Below are positions 25,720 to 37,318 of a stretch of DNA of 64,000 nt, in pieces. How positions within the stretch are numbered: position 1 is the stretch's first letter; each line of letters begins with the position of its first letter. The notes beneath the pieces were generated by a model. That model was not told the DNA's origin and ran no database searches. It was given only the letters and a program-made list of their open reading frames with translations. This DNA is from Catenulispora sp. EB89 (GTDB lineage Bacteria; Actinomycetota; Actinomycetes; Streptomycetales; Catenulisporaceae), in contig NZ_JBGCCU010000005.1 in assembly GCF_041261445.1 (NCBI RefSeq), positions 62,001 through 126,000 on the forward strand, written 5' to 3'. Position numbers and translations under genes: made by a program.

Positions 25720-26729
25720 TCAGCCCTCGAGCACCGACCGATCAAAAGCCCCCAGGATCTCCTCCGCCGCGTTCGTAGCCGTCATCGCCCCGGCCCGCAC
25801 CCGCTCCTCCACCATCGGCGCAAGCTTCCGAATCCCCGGATCCTCCCGCAACCGCGTTAGCAACCGGTCCTCGACCATGCTCCACACCCAGGCCACCTGC
25901 TGATCCCGCCGCCGCGCCGCCAACTCCCCGGCCGCCTCCAGGATCCGGCGGTGCCGCCCGATCTCCTCCCACAGCTCCGCCAGCCCGCTGTCCTCCAGCG
26001 CGCTGCACGTCAGCACCGGCGGATTCCACGCCGCGTCCGCAGCCGAATCGCCGGTACGCAGCAACCGCAGCGCCCCGGCCAGTTCCCGGGCGGCGGCGCG
26101 CGCATCGCGTTCGTGCGGGCCGTCGGCCTTGTTCACCGCGATCAGGTCGGCGAGCTCCAGCACGCCCTTCTTGATCCCCTGGAGCTGGTCGCCGGTACGC
26201 GCCAGCGTCAGCAGCACGAACGTGTCCACCATCGCCGCGACCGCCGTCTCCGACTGCCCGACCCCGACCGTCTCCACCAGCACCACGTCGTACCCGGCCG
26301 CCTCCATCACCACGATGCTCTCGCGCGTGGCCTTCGCGACGCCGCCGAGTGTCCCGGACGTCGGCGACGGCCGGATGAACGCGGCCGGATCGGCGGCGAG
26401 CCGCTCCATCCGCGTCTTGTCGCCCAGGATCGAGCCCCCGGTCCGGGTCGAAGACGGGTCCACGGCCAGCACCGCGACCCGGTGTCCCCGCCCCGTCAGC
26501 AACGTCCCGAGCGCGTCGATGAACGTCGACTTGCCCACTCCCGGAACGCCGGTCACGCCGACCCGCACCGCGCCGCCCGAGAACGGCAGCAGCGCGGTCA
26601 GCACCTCCTGAGCCAGGACCCGGTGATCGGCGCGCGTCGACTCCAGCAGCGTGATCGTCCGCGCGATCACCGCCCGGGACCCCGACCGCACTCCCTCCAC
26701 GAAGTACCGCGGATCCCGAGGTGCCACGG

Positions 26730-26733
<4 letters not shown>
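25720..26733 (-). CDS. meaB: Methylmalonyl-CoA mutase-associated GTPase MeaB
   Basis: A 337-residue G3E P-loop GTPase that loads cobalamin on methylmalonyl-CoA mutase and guards it from inactivation. Walker A is GVPGVGKST (62-70); [19 protein letters not shown] is the Mg-binding and switch region, [10 protein letters not shown] the second switch and NKAD the guanine-specificity motif. GTG 26733 overlaps the mutB stop by 4 bases (GTGA), so it is the last gene of the mutA-mutB-meaB operon and translation is coupled. Confidence 0.95.
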
Positions 26734-28942
<2,209 letters not shown>

Positions 28943-28943
<1 letters not shown>

Positions 28944-30850
28944 CAGGACGCTCCGATCTCGGCGTAGGCGGCACGCAGCGCGGCGAGCACGTCGCAGCCC
29001 ACATATACGAACTCGTCGATACCGGCGCTCCGGTATTCCTCTTCCCGCTCGCCGGGCCGTCCCGCCAACGAGACCCGGCCGATCCCGGCCTCGCGGAGAA
29101 CTCCGGCCGCGGCGGCTGCCTGCTCGGCGTACACGGCGTCGCTGGAACACAGGCAGGCGACTCGCGCGCCGCTGTCGGCGAGCGCCTTGACCAGGGCTTC
29201 GGCGTCGATACCGGCGTCGATACCGGCATCGCTGCCTGCCCCGTTCGGTACCGGCACGACAACCGTCTCGATGCCGCCGGCCTGGAACAGGTTCGCCGCG
29301 AACGAGGACCGTGCCGAATACACCGCCTCGGTACCCAGCCCGATCAGCGCCATCCTCGGACGCGTCCCACTCGCCGCGAGCTGCGCATCCGATCGCGCGC
29401 GCAACTCCTCGAAAGCTTCAGAACGCCGCACGACCGGCAACCCGCTGCCGCGCGGAGCAGGCGCCGCCGGCCGGACCAGCCGCTCCTCACCGAGGTGCGG
29501 GAACTCGCTCACGCCCAGAATCGGCTCGCGGCGCCGTGCGATGTCCTTGCCGCGCTTCTCCCACGCCGCGCCGATCCGCTCGGCGACCAGTCCGGAGGCC
29601 AGCGCCTCGCGCAGACCCGCGGCGCGCTCGATCTCCTGGAACCAGCTCCAGGCGGCCCGCGCCACGTCGCGCGTCAGCTGCTCGACGTACCAGGACCCGC
29701 CGGCCGGGTCGACGACCCGGCCCAGGTGCGACTCGTCCAGCAGGATCGACTGGGTGTTGCGGGCGATGCGGCGGGCGAAGTCGTCGGGCAGGCCGACGGC
29801 GGCGTCGAACGGCAGCACCGTCACCGACTGCGCGCCTCCGACGCCCGCCGCCAGGCAGGCCACCGTGGTGCGCAGCATGTTCACCCACGGATCGCGCTCG
29901 GTCATCATCACCGACGAGGTCACCGCGTGCAGCCGCAGCTCGCCGGCCGCCTCGGGGGATCCGCTGGCCTGCAGGACCCGGGCCCACAGCAGTCGGGCGG
30001 CGCGGAGCTTGGCGACGGTGAGGAACTGGTCGGCGGTCGCGGCGAAGCGGAACTCCAGCTGCGCCGCCGCGGCCGGCACCGAAAGTCCGGCCGCAGTCAG
30101 CTCCCTGAGATAAGCGACGGCCGTGGCCAGGGCGCTGCCGAGCTCCTGCGCCGCGGTGGCCCCCGCGTCGTGATAGGCGAGGGCGTCCACCATCAGGGTA
30201 CGAACACCGGGCCGGTCCCGCGCGGTGTCGACGGCCAGCTCGGCCGCAGACCGCAGCAGCTCCTCGGTCTGCGCATCGGAGCCGGTGCGAGCCAGCAGCC
30301 CGAGCGGATCGGCGCCGATGTTGCTGCCGGCGCCGGCCGATCCGGCAGGCAGGCCGCGCTCGTCGTACAGCGCGAACAACCGGCGCGCCGCCTCGCGGAA
30401 GTCCGCTCCGGCGTCGAGGACGACGGCGGCCAGGTCGAGAAGGACGCCGTCCAGCACTGTCGGCAGCGCGTCGATCGCCGTCCCGCGCTCGCCGACTTCG
30501 AGCCAGACCGACGTGACGCCGTTCTCCAGGTCGGCCAGCACGGCCTCGTTGGTCCGCCGAGGGTCCGGATCCGCGTGGTACTGCCGGATGTCCCAGCCGT
30601 CGAGCACCGCGCCCTGCGGCCGGGTGCCCCGGACGTACGGCGCGAACCCCGGCGGGCCCGGCTCGGGGAGCGCTTCGCCGGCGGTGTACAGCGGCAGGAC
30701 GGTCAGGCCGTCGTCGAGCCGGGTGCTCAGCGCGGCCTCGGCGGCGGCGCCGTCCAAGCCCTGCTTGCCGGACTTCGCCAGGACCCCGGCTACCAGACGC
30801 TGCCACTGCTCGCGATCCGCCGCCGGGAACTGCGTGGCCGACGGTGTCAT
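28943..30850 (-). CDS. mutA: Methylmalonyl-CoA mutase, small subunit
   Basis: The 635-residue noncatalytic partner of MutB in the actinobacterial heterodimer. It keeps the barrel ([18 protein letters not shown] segment [15 protein letters not shown]) and a degenerate B12-like domain at the C-terminus that lacks the DxHxxG cobalt-ligand motif, as is normal for this subunit. ATG 30850 follows GAGGAGG by 8 bases. It heads the operon mutA-mutB-meaB. The 201-base gap to metE upstream holds a B12-box-like sequence described separately. Confidence 0.95.
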
Positions 30851-30933
30851 GTGCAGGCCTCCTCGTGGGGTGCCTCGCCCCGGGCTACGGAGACCACGGG
30901 CCAGCTCGCCTGACCTTCGGATCGGGTGCGGCG

Positions 30934-30995
30934 CGCAGGTCCTCCGGACTTCCAGCCGTCCCTCGGACGTGCTGTGGCCGTGGGTCCCGCGCACC
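30934..30995 (-). promoter_or_regulatory. B12-box-like element in the mutA leader (compact cobalamin sensor?)
   Basis: On the reverse strand, GGTGCGCGGGACCC... CCACAG (30995-30972) is followed by a small hairpin and then AGTCCGGAGGACCTGCG (30950-30934), close to the B12 box of the metE riboswitch 2.6 kb away (AGTCCGAAGACCTGCC). Order and spacing recall the core of cobalamin riboswitches, but the peripheral stems are missing and GC-rich hairpins can mimic the box. Confidence 0.3.
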
Positions 30996-31051
30996 GTGGT
31001 CTCGTTATGTGGATGTCTGTCCGTGACGATGCCGGAGGCCGTGCCGCCGCG

Positions 31052-33412
31052 TCAACGCTCTTCGGCTGTGGCGAGCGACACGCCGGACGGCCTCGGAGTC
31101 ACCTCCTCGCGCACGCCTCGGGCGGCCGCGACCAGATGGGCCAGCGCGGACCGCACTTCCGGCCAGCCGCGGGTCTTCAGTCCGCAGTCCGGGTTGACCC
31201 ACAACCGGTCGGCCGGAACGGCTCGGAGCCCGGTCCGCAGCAGCTCGGCCACCTCCGAAGCGCTCGGGATGCGCGGCGAGTGGATGTCGTAGACGCCGGG
31301 CCCGACCTCGCGCGGGTACTCGGCGGCGGCCAGCTCGCCGGCCACCCGCAGGTGCGAGCGCGCCGCCTCCAGGCTGATGACGTCGGCGTCGAGGTCGTCG
31401 ATGGCGGCCAGGATGTCGCCGAACTCGGCGTAGCACATGTGCGTGTGGATCTGCGTCTCCGGCCGGACGCCGGCGGTGGCCAGCCGGAACGCCTCGGTCG
31501 CCCACGCCAGGTACGCCGGACGGTCGGCGGCGCGCAGCGGCAGCGTCTCGCGCAGCGCCGGCTCGTCGACCTGGATCACCGCGGTCCCGGCCGCCTCCAG
31601 GTCGGCCACCTCGTCGCGCAGCGCGAGGGCCACCTGCCGGGCGGTGTCGGCGAGCGGCTGGTCGTCGCGGACGAAGGACCAGGCGAGCATCGTCACCGGG
31701 CCGGTGAGCATGCCCTTGACCGGCTTGGCCGTCAGCGACTGCGCGTAGCTCGTCCAGCGGACGGTCATCGGGGCCGGGCGCGAGATGTCGCCGGCCAGGA
31801 TCGGTGGCCGGACGTAGCGGGTGCCGTAGGACTGGACCCAGCCGTGCCGCGTGGCCAGATAGCCGACCAGCTGCTCGGCGAAGTACTGGACCATGTCGTT
31901 GCGTTCGGCCTCGCCGTGCACCAGGACGTCGAGCCCGACCCGTTCCTGGAAGCCCACGACCTCGCGGATCTCGGCCTCGATCCGCTCCCGGTAGGCGGCG
32001 TCGTCGATGCGGCCGGCGCGCAGGCCGGCCCGGGCCGCGCGCAGCTCGTCGGTCTGCGGGAACGAGCCGATCGTGGTCGTCGGCAGCGGTGGCAGCGCCA
32101 GCCGGGCCCGCTGGGCGGCGGTGCGTTCGGCGTACGGCTGGGAACGGTGGATGTGAGCGTCCGTAACGGATGCAGCGCGTGTCCGTACCTCCGGGTCACC
32201 GGTCACCGCCGATCCGGCCCGGGAGGCCAGGTCGGCCCGGTTGGCCGCGAGCTCGGCGGCGATCGTGTCCGTGCCCTGCGACAGGCCTCGGGCCAGCACG
32301 GCGAGCTCGGCGGTCTTCTGCCGGGCGAAGGCGAGCCAGCGGGCGATCTGCGGGTCCAGGCCGCGTTCGGCCTCGGCGTCCAGCGGCACGTGCAGGAGCG
32401 AGCAGGAGGCCGCGACGTCCACACGGTCGGCCAGACCGAGCAGCGTGCCCAGCGTCGACAGCGAGGCGGCGAGGTCGTTGATCCACACGTTGCGGCCGTT
32501 CACGACCCCGGCCACCAGCCGCTTGCCCGGCAGGCCGCCGATCGCCGCCAGGGCGTCCAGGTTCGCGGCGGCCGGACCGGTGAAGTCCAGCGCCAGGCCC
32601 TCGATCGGGGCCTGCGCGAGCACCGGCAACGCCGCGCCGAGCCGGTCGAAGTAGGAGGCGGCGAGGATCTTCGGCCGGTCGGTGAGGCGGCCGAGGTCGA
32701 GGTAGGCGCGCGCGGCGGTGCGCAGGATCTCCTCGGGCTGGTCCTGGACCAGGGCGGGCTCGTCGAGCTGGACCCACTGGGCCCCGGCGGCGCGCAGGTC
32801 GGCGAGGATCTCGGCGTAGACCGGCAGCAGGCGGTTGATCAGGTTGACCGGCTCGAACAGCGGCGAGGCGCCGAGCACCGGCTTGGCCAGCAGCAGGTAG
32901 CTGACCGGGCCGAGGAGCACCGGCCGCGCGGTGTGGCCGAGCGCCGTCGCCTCCTTGAACTCGGCGACCTGCTTGCCGGCATCAGCGGTGAAGACGGTGT
33001 CGGGCCCGAGCTCGGGGACCAGGTAGTGGTAGTTGGTGTCGAACCACTTGGTCATCTCCAGGGGCGCGGTGTCCTGCGTCCCACGGGCCATCGCGAAGTA
33101 GCCGTCGAGCGGATTCGCGGCCACGGCGGCCCGGTGCCGCGGCGGGATCGCGCCGACCATGACGCTGGTGTCCAGGACGTGGTCGTAGAGCGAGAAGTCG
33201 CCGCTGGGCACCTCGTCGATGCCGGCCTCGGCGAGCTGGCGCCAGTTCTCCCGTCGCAGGTCGGATGCGGTCTGGTGCAGCGCTTCCGCGCTGACGCGGC
33301 CGTGCCAGTACCCTTCGACGGCCTTCTTCAGCTCCCGGTTGCAGCCCTGGCGCGGGTAGCCGTACACGGTGGCGCGTGCGGCTGTCGTCCTGGTGGTGGT
33401 CTTGCGGGTCAA
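31052..33412 (-). CDS. metE: Cobalamin-independent methionine synthase
   Basis: Transfers a methyl group from 5-methyltetrahydrofolate (polyglutamate) to homocysteine without B12. The 786-residue length fits MetE (753 in E. coli). The catalytic zinc ligands are visible as His658 and Cys660 (HTHMCY) and Cys743 (NPDCGLK); the N-terminal half begins YGYPRQGCNRELKKAVEGYW. The start is TTG 33412, with GAAGGAG 6 bases upstream and no internal ATG before the first conserved segment. A cobalamin riboswitch in its leader should switch it off when adenosylcobalamin is present. Confidence 0.97.
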   Translation of the reverse strand: MTRKTTTRTTAARATVYGYPRQGCNRELKKAVEGYWHGRVSAEALHQTASDLRRENWRQLAEAGIDEVPSGDFSLYDHVLDTSVMVGAIPPRHRAAVAANPLDGYFAMARGTQDTAPLEMTKWFDTNYHYLVPELGPDTVFTADAGKQVAEFKEATALGHTARPVLLGPVSYLLLAKPVLGASPLFEPVNLINRLLPVYAEILADLRAAGAQWVQLDEPALVQDQPEEILRTAARAYLDLGRLTDRPKILAASYFDRLGAALPVLAQAPIEGLALDFTGPAAANLDALAAIGGLPGKRLVAGVVNGRNVWINDLAASLSTLGTLLGLADRVDVAASCSLLHVPLDAEAERGLDPQIARWLAFARQKTAELAVLARGLSQGTDTIAAELAANRADLASRAGSAVTGDPEVRTRAASVTDAHIHRSQPYAERTAAQRARLALPPLPTTTIGSFPQTDELRAARAGLRAGRIDDAAYRERIEAEIREVVGFQERVGLDVLVHGEAERNDMVQYFAEQLVGYLATRHGWVQSYGTRYVRPPILAGDISRPAPMTVRWTSYAQSLTAKPVKGMLTGPVTMLAWSFVRDDQPLADTARQVALALRDEVADLEAAGTAVIQVDEPALRETLPLRAADRPAYLAWATEAFRLATAGVRPETQIHTHMCYAEFGDILAAIDDLDADVISLEAARSHLRVAGELAAAEYPREVGPGVYDIHSPRIPSASEVAELLRTGLRAVPADRLWVNPDCGLKTRGWPEVRSALAHLVAAARGVREEVTPRPSGVSLATAEER

Positions 33413-33579
33413 GACGCTCTCCTTCGCGAGCAGTTCTCCTGCGATCCCGGAAGGGGACGAAGGCGCGAAGGGGTGGCGTCGCAGACCGGGCCCGGGCGCT
33501 GTCGCGGCCCGGCTCGTCCGCTGCTGTCCGTCGACCCGCCCTCGAGGTCACCGAGATCTCCGCGCACGGTCGCGCGCGG

Positions 33580-33776
33580 GCAGTGGCAGGTCTTCGGACT
33601 CGCGGGCACGCCGGCCGGGAAAGGCCGACTCCTACTGGCCGTCGCTTCCCAGGCCCTCGCGGGCCCAGTGCTGATGACGGCGGTCGTTCCCACTCACCGC
33701 TGCGGGGCAGTCCCGGAATTCCACCGGGTTCCCTCTTACGCCGCCGATGTCTGGATGACATCGGCGAACCGACTGC
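33580..33776 (-). promoter_or_regulatory. Cobalamin (B12) riboswitch of metE
   Basis: On the reverse strand the conserved core reads AGAGGGAACCCGGTGGAATT, then CTGCCCCGCAGCGGTGA, and ends in the B12 box AGTCCGAAGACCTGCC (33600-33585). A 5' hairpin GCCGATGTC/GACATCGGC and the -10 box TACAGT (33783-33788) precede it. This is a canonical adenosylcobalamin riboswitch and predicts repression of metE by B12. The 3' boundary is approximate. Confidence 0.93.
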
Positions 33777-33852
33777 TCTTTCACTGTAGGGCGGTTCCAG
33801 GGGACGGACCAGGCTGCCCGCATGTCGGACGGCGTGGCGTGGCGTGGCGATA

Positions 33853-35292
33853 TCAGATCGCCAGGCTGAGCAGCCCTGCTGCGGTGAATCCGACCACTGA
33901 CAGGATCGTCTCCAGCACGGTCCACGTCCGCAGCGTGTCCTTGACGGTCATGTTGAAGTACCGCGAGACGATCCAGAACCCGCCGTCGTTCACATGCGAG
34001 GCGATGATCGATCCGGCCGAGATGGCCACCGCGATCAGCGCGATGTGCGGCTGTGCGAAATGGCCCTTCTCCACCAGCGGCGCGACGATGCCGCCGGTCG
34101 TGACGATCGCGACCGTGGCGGACCCCTGCGCCAGGCGCATGCCGCAGCTGATGACGTAGGCCAGGAGGATCAGCGGGAGGCCGGCCGTGGTCAGCGACTG
34201 GGACAGGGCCTTGCCGACGCCGGTCGCGGTGATCACGGCGCCGAAGAAGCTGCCCGCCCCGATCACGAGCAGGATCATCGCCACCGGACGCAGCGAGTTC
34301 GAGCTGAGCTCGGCCAGCTCCGCGCGGCTGAATCCGCGCCGCGTCCCGAGCAGCCAGAAGGCCAGCAGGACGGCGATGGTCAGCGCCACCGAGGGGGTGC
34401 CGAGGAACGTGAGCACCGGCAGCGCCGAGCTCTTCTTCAGATAGACGGTCCCGAACGTCGCACCGAGGATCAGCACCAACGGCACCGCGATGAGACCGAT
34501 GATCATCGACAACCGCGGAGCCTTGCGCCCCACTGCTGCGTCTGTCTCCACGGCGGCCTCTTCCGACAGCGCGGCCACCTGATCGCCATCGCCACTCCGG
34601 CCGTCCATCTCGGGCACGGCGATGATCACCCGCTTGCCGATCCAGCTGCCCCACGCCACCCCGGCCACCAGAAACGCCGGCAGGCCGCAGATCAGCCCCA
34701 TGATGAGCATCCACCCGAGGCTGACGCCGAGCAGCCCGGTGACGGCGACCGGGCCGGGGTGCGGCGGCAGGAACGCGTGCGTCATCGACAGGCCGGCGAG
34801 CATCGGGAGCGCGTAGACCACCAGCGAGTGGCCGCCGCGCCGGGCCGCGACGTAGACCAGCGGCGCCAGCACGAAGATGCCGACGTCGAAGAACACCGGG
34901 ATGCCGAAGATGAGGCCGGTCAGCCCCATCGCCAGCGGCGCGCCCCGCTCCCCGAAGGCCGCCTGCAGCCGCGCGGCCAGCACGTCGGCCCCGCCGGAGC
35001 GCTCGAGCAGCGCGCCGAAGATCGTGCCGAGCCCGATGATCGCCGCGCTGTGGCCGAGGATCGAGCCGAATCCGGTCTCCAGCAACGACTTGTTGCTGAC
35101 CAGCGCGGTCCCGACGATCGTCGAGACCGGGAGCCCGGCCGCCAGCGCGAGCACCAGGCTGGCGGCGATCAGGGCGATGAAGGGTTCGAGCTTGATCTTG
35201 ATGATGAGGAACAGCAGCAGGGCTATGGAGCATCCGCAGAGCGTGAGCAGGCCGCCGGTGTCGTGCTGCAGCCAATGGACGAAGCCGTGCAC
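33853..35292 (-). CDS. GntP family gluconate/organic acid permease
   Basis: A 479-residue inner-membrane transporter of the GntP family, which imports gluconate and related hydroxy acids with protons. There are about 12-14 helices. FGIPVFFDVGIFVLAPLVY, THAFLPPHPGPVA and ASHVNDGGFWIVSRYFNMT are highly conserved GntP motifs. A central charged loop lies near 235-260. GTG 35292 follows GGAGG. It is divergent from an IclR regulator, its likely controller. No gluconate kinase gene is adjacent, so the true substrate is open. Confidence 0.93.
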   Translation of the reverse strand: MHGFVHWLQHDTGGLLTLCGCSIALLLFLIIKIKLEPFIALIAASLVLALAAGLPVSTIVGTALVSNKSLLETGFGSILGHSAAIIGLGTIFGALLERSGGADVLAARLQAAFGERGAPLAMGLTGLIFGIPVFFDVGIFVLAPLVYVAARRGGHSLVVYALPMLAGLSMTHAFLPPHPGPVAVTGLLGVSLGWMLIMGLICGLPAFLVAGVAWGSWIGKRVIIAVPEMDGRSGDGDQVAALSEEAAVETDAAVGRKAPRLSMIIGLIAVPLVLILGATFGTVYLKKSSALPVLTFLGTPSVALTIAVLLAFWLLGTRRGFSRAELAELSSNSLRPVAMILLVIGAGSFFGAVITATGVGKALSQSLTTAGLPLILLAYVISCGMRLAQGSATVAIVTTGGIVAPLVEKGHFAQPHIALIAVAISAGSIIASHVNDGGFWIVSRYFNMTVKDTLRTWTVLETILSVVGFTAAGLLSLAI

Positions 35293-35445
35293 AGTGAACC
35301 TCCGCGCTGATCGGGGCCGAGGCAGGCCTTGACAGGTGCCGGGGATGATCAGCCCAGTTCAGCGGTGCGGCGCAGCGCCGAAGGGCTCGATGCCGGCTGA
35401 CGTTAGGCGGGCCGGCGGCGGCCGGACAAGGGCTTGCTTCAAGTC

Positions 35446-35460
35446 TTTTGCATAGCAAAA
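35446..35460. promoter_or_regulatory. IclR-type operator palindrome
   Basis: TTTTGCATAGCAAAA is a perfect 6-bp inverted repeat with an ATA centre in the gntP-IclR intergenic region, 51 bases before the IclR start. Its AT-rich form stands out in this GC-rich DNA and suits an IclR-family site. Confidence 0.6.
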
Positions 35461-35510
35461 TGGCGTGTCGAAGACCGCGCCGAACACAGCAACCGAGAGG
35501 ACATGACGCG

Positions 35511-36335
35511 ATGGCGGAACAAGACGGCCAAGCCCCGCCGGCTCCAGGAGACCGCAACCAGTCGTCGTCGCTGCGGCGCGCGCTGGCGGTCCTCGGATAC
35601 GTCCGCGAACACGCCGGCAGCGGCCGCGGCGTCCCCCTCGGCAAGCTGGCCGAAGACCTCGGACTGAACAAGAGCACCGTGCTGCGCCTGACCGGCCCCC
35701 TGCTCGAAGAACACCTGCTGGACCGCGACCGCGAGACCGGCTGGTTCCGCCTCGGCCACGGCGCCCTCCGCCTCGGCCAGGCCTACCTGTCCACGCTGGA
35801 CCTGCGCGGCATCGCCGTGGACCACCTCCGCAAGCTCCAGCGCGAGGTGGGGGAGACCGTGCACCTGACGGTCTGGGAGTGCCCTGACATCGTCTACGTC
35901 GACAAGGTCGAGAACGAGACCAACGTCCGCATGGCGTCCCGAGTCGGCAGCCGCGCCCCGGCCTACTGCACGGCCAGCGGAAAGGCGATGCTCGCGTGGC
36001 TCCCGGAGGAGACGGTCCAGGAAGTGGTCGCCGCCGGGATGCGCCCGATCACCGCCTGGACCCTCTCCGACGAGTCCCAACTCCGCGCGGACCTGGCCCG
36101 CATCCGCGCCCGCGGCTACTCCATCGACGACCGCGAGAACGAGCCGGAGGTCCGGTGCGTGGCCGCGCCGATCTTCGACCACACCGGCGAGGTCGCCGCG
36201 GCCCTGTCGGTCTCCGGCCTGACGTCGCGGATGACGGTGGCCCGGGTGCGCACGCTGGGGTCGGTGGTCGCGCAGGTCGGCCAGCGGATATCCCGGGAGC
36301 TCGGCGCGGACGTGGGAGGGACGTCGACGGCATGA
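35511..36335 (+). CDS. IclR family transcriptional regulator
   Basis: A 274-residue regulator. The winged HTH lies at about 25-80 (LGKLAEDLGLNKSTVLRLTG) and the GAF-like effector domain at 95-260, with the signature VGSRAPAYCTASGKAMLAWL that lines the ligand pocket. Members control carbon-source uptake in response to small acids, which suits the divergent GntP permease. ATG 35511 was chosen by its ribosome site GAGAGG about 9 bases upstream; an open extension upstream crosses the operator palindrome. Confidence 0.92.
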   Translation: MAEQDGQAPPAPGDRNQSSSLRRALAVLGYVREHAGSGRGVPLGKLAEDLGLNKSTVLRLTGPLLEEHLLDRDRETGWFRLGHGALRLGQAYLSTLDLRGIAVDHLRKLQREVGETVHLTVWECPDIVYVDKVENETNVRMASRVGSRAPAYCTASGKAMLAWLPEETVQEVVAAGMRPITAWTLSDESQLRADLARIRARGYSIDDRENEPEVRCVAAPIFDHTGEVAAALSVSGLTSRMTVARVRTLGSVVAQVGQRISRELGADVGGTSTA

Positions 36336-36336
36336 C

Positions 36337-36398
36337 TTGAACGCGTTCAAATCCGCTGCTACGGTTCCGGTATCGGAGGAAGTTGAACGTGTTCAACT
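36337..36398. promoter_or_regulatory. Paired TTGAAC palindromes before the DCC-TetR operon
   Basis: TTGAACGCGTTCAA (36337-36350) is a perfect 14-bp palindrome starting 2 bases after the IclR stop. AGTTGAACGTGTTCAACT (36381-36398) is an 18-bp copy with perfect 8-bp arms, 12 bases before the first ATG of the operon. Both share TTGAACGNGTTCAA. The TetR gene at the end of the operon is the probable ligand-controlled binder. Confidence 0.72.
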
Positions 36399-36410
36399 TG
36401 GAGGGGAACC

Positions 36411-36815
36411 ATGGACCTGACAGTCCTGTCCTACGTGATCTATCTGTTCATCAGCATCGTCTTGACCGTCTGGGTGGCGCGCACGCTCAGCCGCGCCGGC
36501 CGGGTGTTCCTGGCGCAGGTCTTCCCGGGCTCGGAGCACCTGGCGGAGGCGGTGAACCACCTGCTGGTCGTCGGGTTCTACCTGGTGAACCTGGGCTTCG
36601 TGAGCCTGTACCTGAAGAGCGGGGCGACGACCGAGACCGCGCGCCAGGTCTTCGAGGGGTTGTCGGTCAAGGAGGGCGTCGTGCTGCTGGTCCTGGGCGG
36701 CATGCACCTGGGCAACGTCTTCGTGCTCAACAAGCTCCGGTCGAACAGCCGTCGCGACTTCGCGGTCATCCCGCCGATCCCGCCGACCGGGTTCCTGCCG
36801 GAAGTCGAGGCGTGA
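36411..36815 (+). CDS. Small membrane protein, first gene of the DCC-TetR operon
   Basis: A 134-residue protein with three predicted membrane helices (about 5-25, 48-68 and 86-106) and a short Pro-rich tail (VIPPIPPTGFLPEVEA). I do not recognise the family. GGAGG lies a few bases before the ATG. Its stop overlaps the GTG of the DCC protein gene (GTGA), so the two proteins are made together and may form a membrane redox unit; that is inference from context. Confidence 0.75.
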   Translation: MDLTVLSYVIYLFISIVLTVWVARTLSRAGRVFLAQVFPGSEHLAEAVNHLLVVGFYLVNLGFVSLYLKSGATTETARQVFEGLSVKEGVVLLVLGGMHLGNVFVLNKLRSNSRRDFAVIPPIPPTGFLPEVEA

Positions 36816-37318
36816 CGGTGACGGTGCCGACGACCTCGCAGGCCGCGCGTCCGGTGCGCGGCCTCACCGTGCTGTACGACCCGCACTGCCGGCTGTGCCG
36901 GGCGGTGCGCGAATGGCTGGGCCGCCAGCGGCAGCTGGTCCCGCTGGCGTTCGTCGCCGCCGGCTCGGCCGCCGCCTACGAACGGTTCCCCGGCCTGGAC
37001 CACGCAGCGACGCTCAGCGAGATCACGGTGATCGGCGACGGCGGCCAGATTTTCGCCGGCGACGCGGCTTGGATAGCGTGCCTGTGGGCGCTGGCCAAGC
37101 ACCGCGGCCTCGCCTACCGCCTCGCCACCCCGGCCGGCCGGCCCCTGGCCCGCGCCGCGGTGCTGGTGGCGGCGAAGCTGCGCGCGTCGCTGACGGACGC
37201 CGGGCCCGGCGGCGACTGCGCCGACGGGACCTGTGCCGTCGCGGCGCCGCGACCGGATGGAGGACGACGAGAGCATGGCCGAGCCGCGCGAGCCCCAAAC
37301 GGGGCGCACCGATGGTGA
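36812..37318 (+). CDS. DUF393/DCC family thiol-disulfide-like protein
   Basis: A 168-residue member of the DCC family (thioredoxin-like fold). The family motif DxxCxxC is present near the N-terminus as YDPHCRLCR (cysteines about residues 26 and 29), followed by the typical FAGDAAWIACLWAL segment in the second half. Family members are predicted thiol-disulfide oxidoreductases without proven substrates. The C-terminal 35 residues (GGDCADGTCAVAAPRP...) hold another CxxxxC pair, unusual for the family. GTG 36812 overlaps the upstream stop, and its end overlaps the TetR gene by 44 bases. Confidence 0.82.
   Translation: MTVTVPTTSQAARPVRGLTVLYDPHCRLCRAVREWLGRQRQLVPLAFVAAGSAAAYERFPGLDHAATLSEITVIGDGGQIFAGDAAWIACLWALAKHRGLAYRLATPAGRPLARAAVLVAAKLRASLTDAGPGGDCADGTCAVAAPRPDGGRREHGRAARAPNGAHRW

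Noticed and set aside
28946-29150. N-terminal extension of MutB
   Set aside because: The upstream residues are Arg-rich, overlap mutA, and the ATG at 28943 has its own GGAG site and matches MutB proteins.
30926-34159. 1077-codon forward frame opposite metE and its riboswitch
   Set aside because: It crosses a riboswitch and two confirmed genes on the other strand and has no motif of its own.
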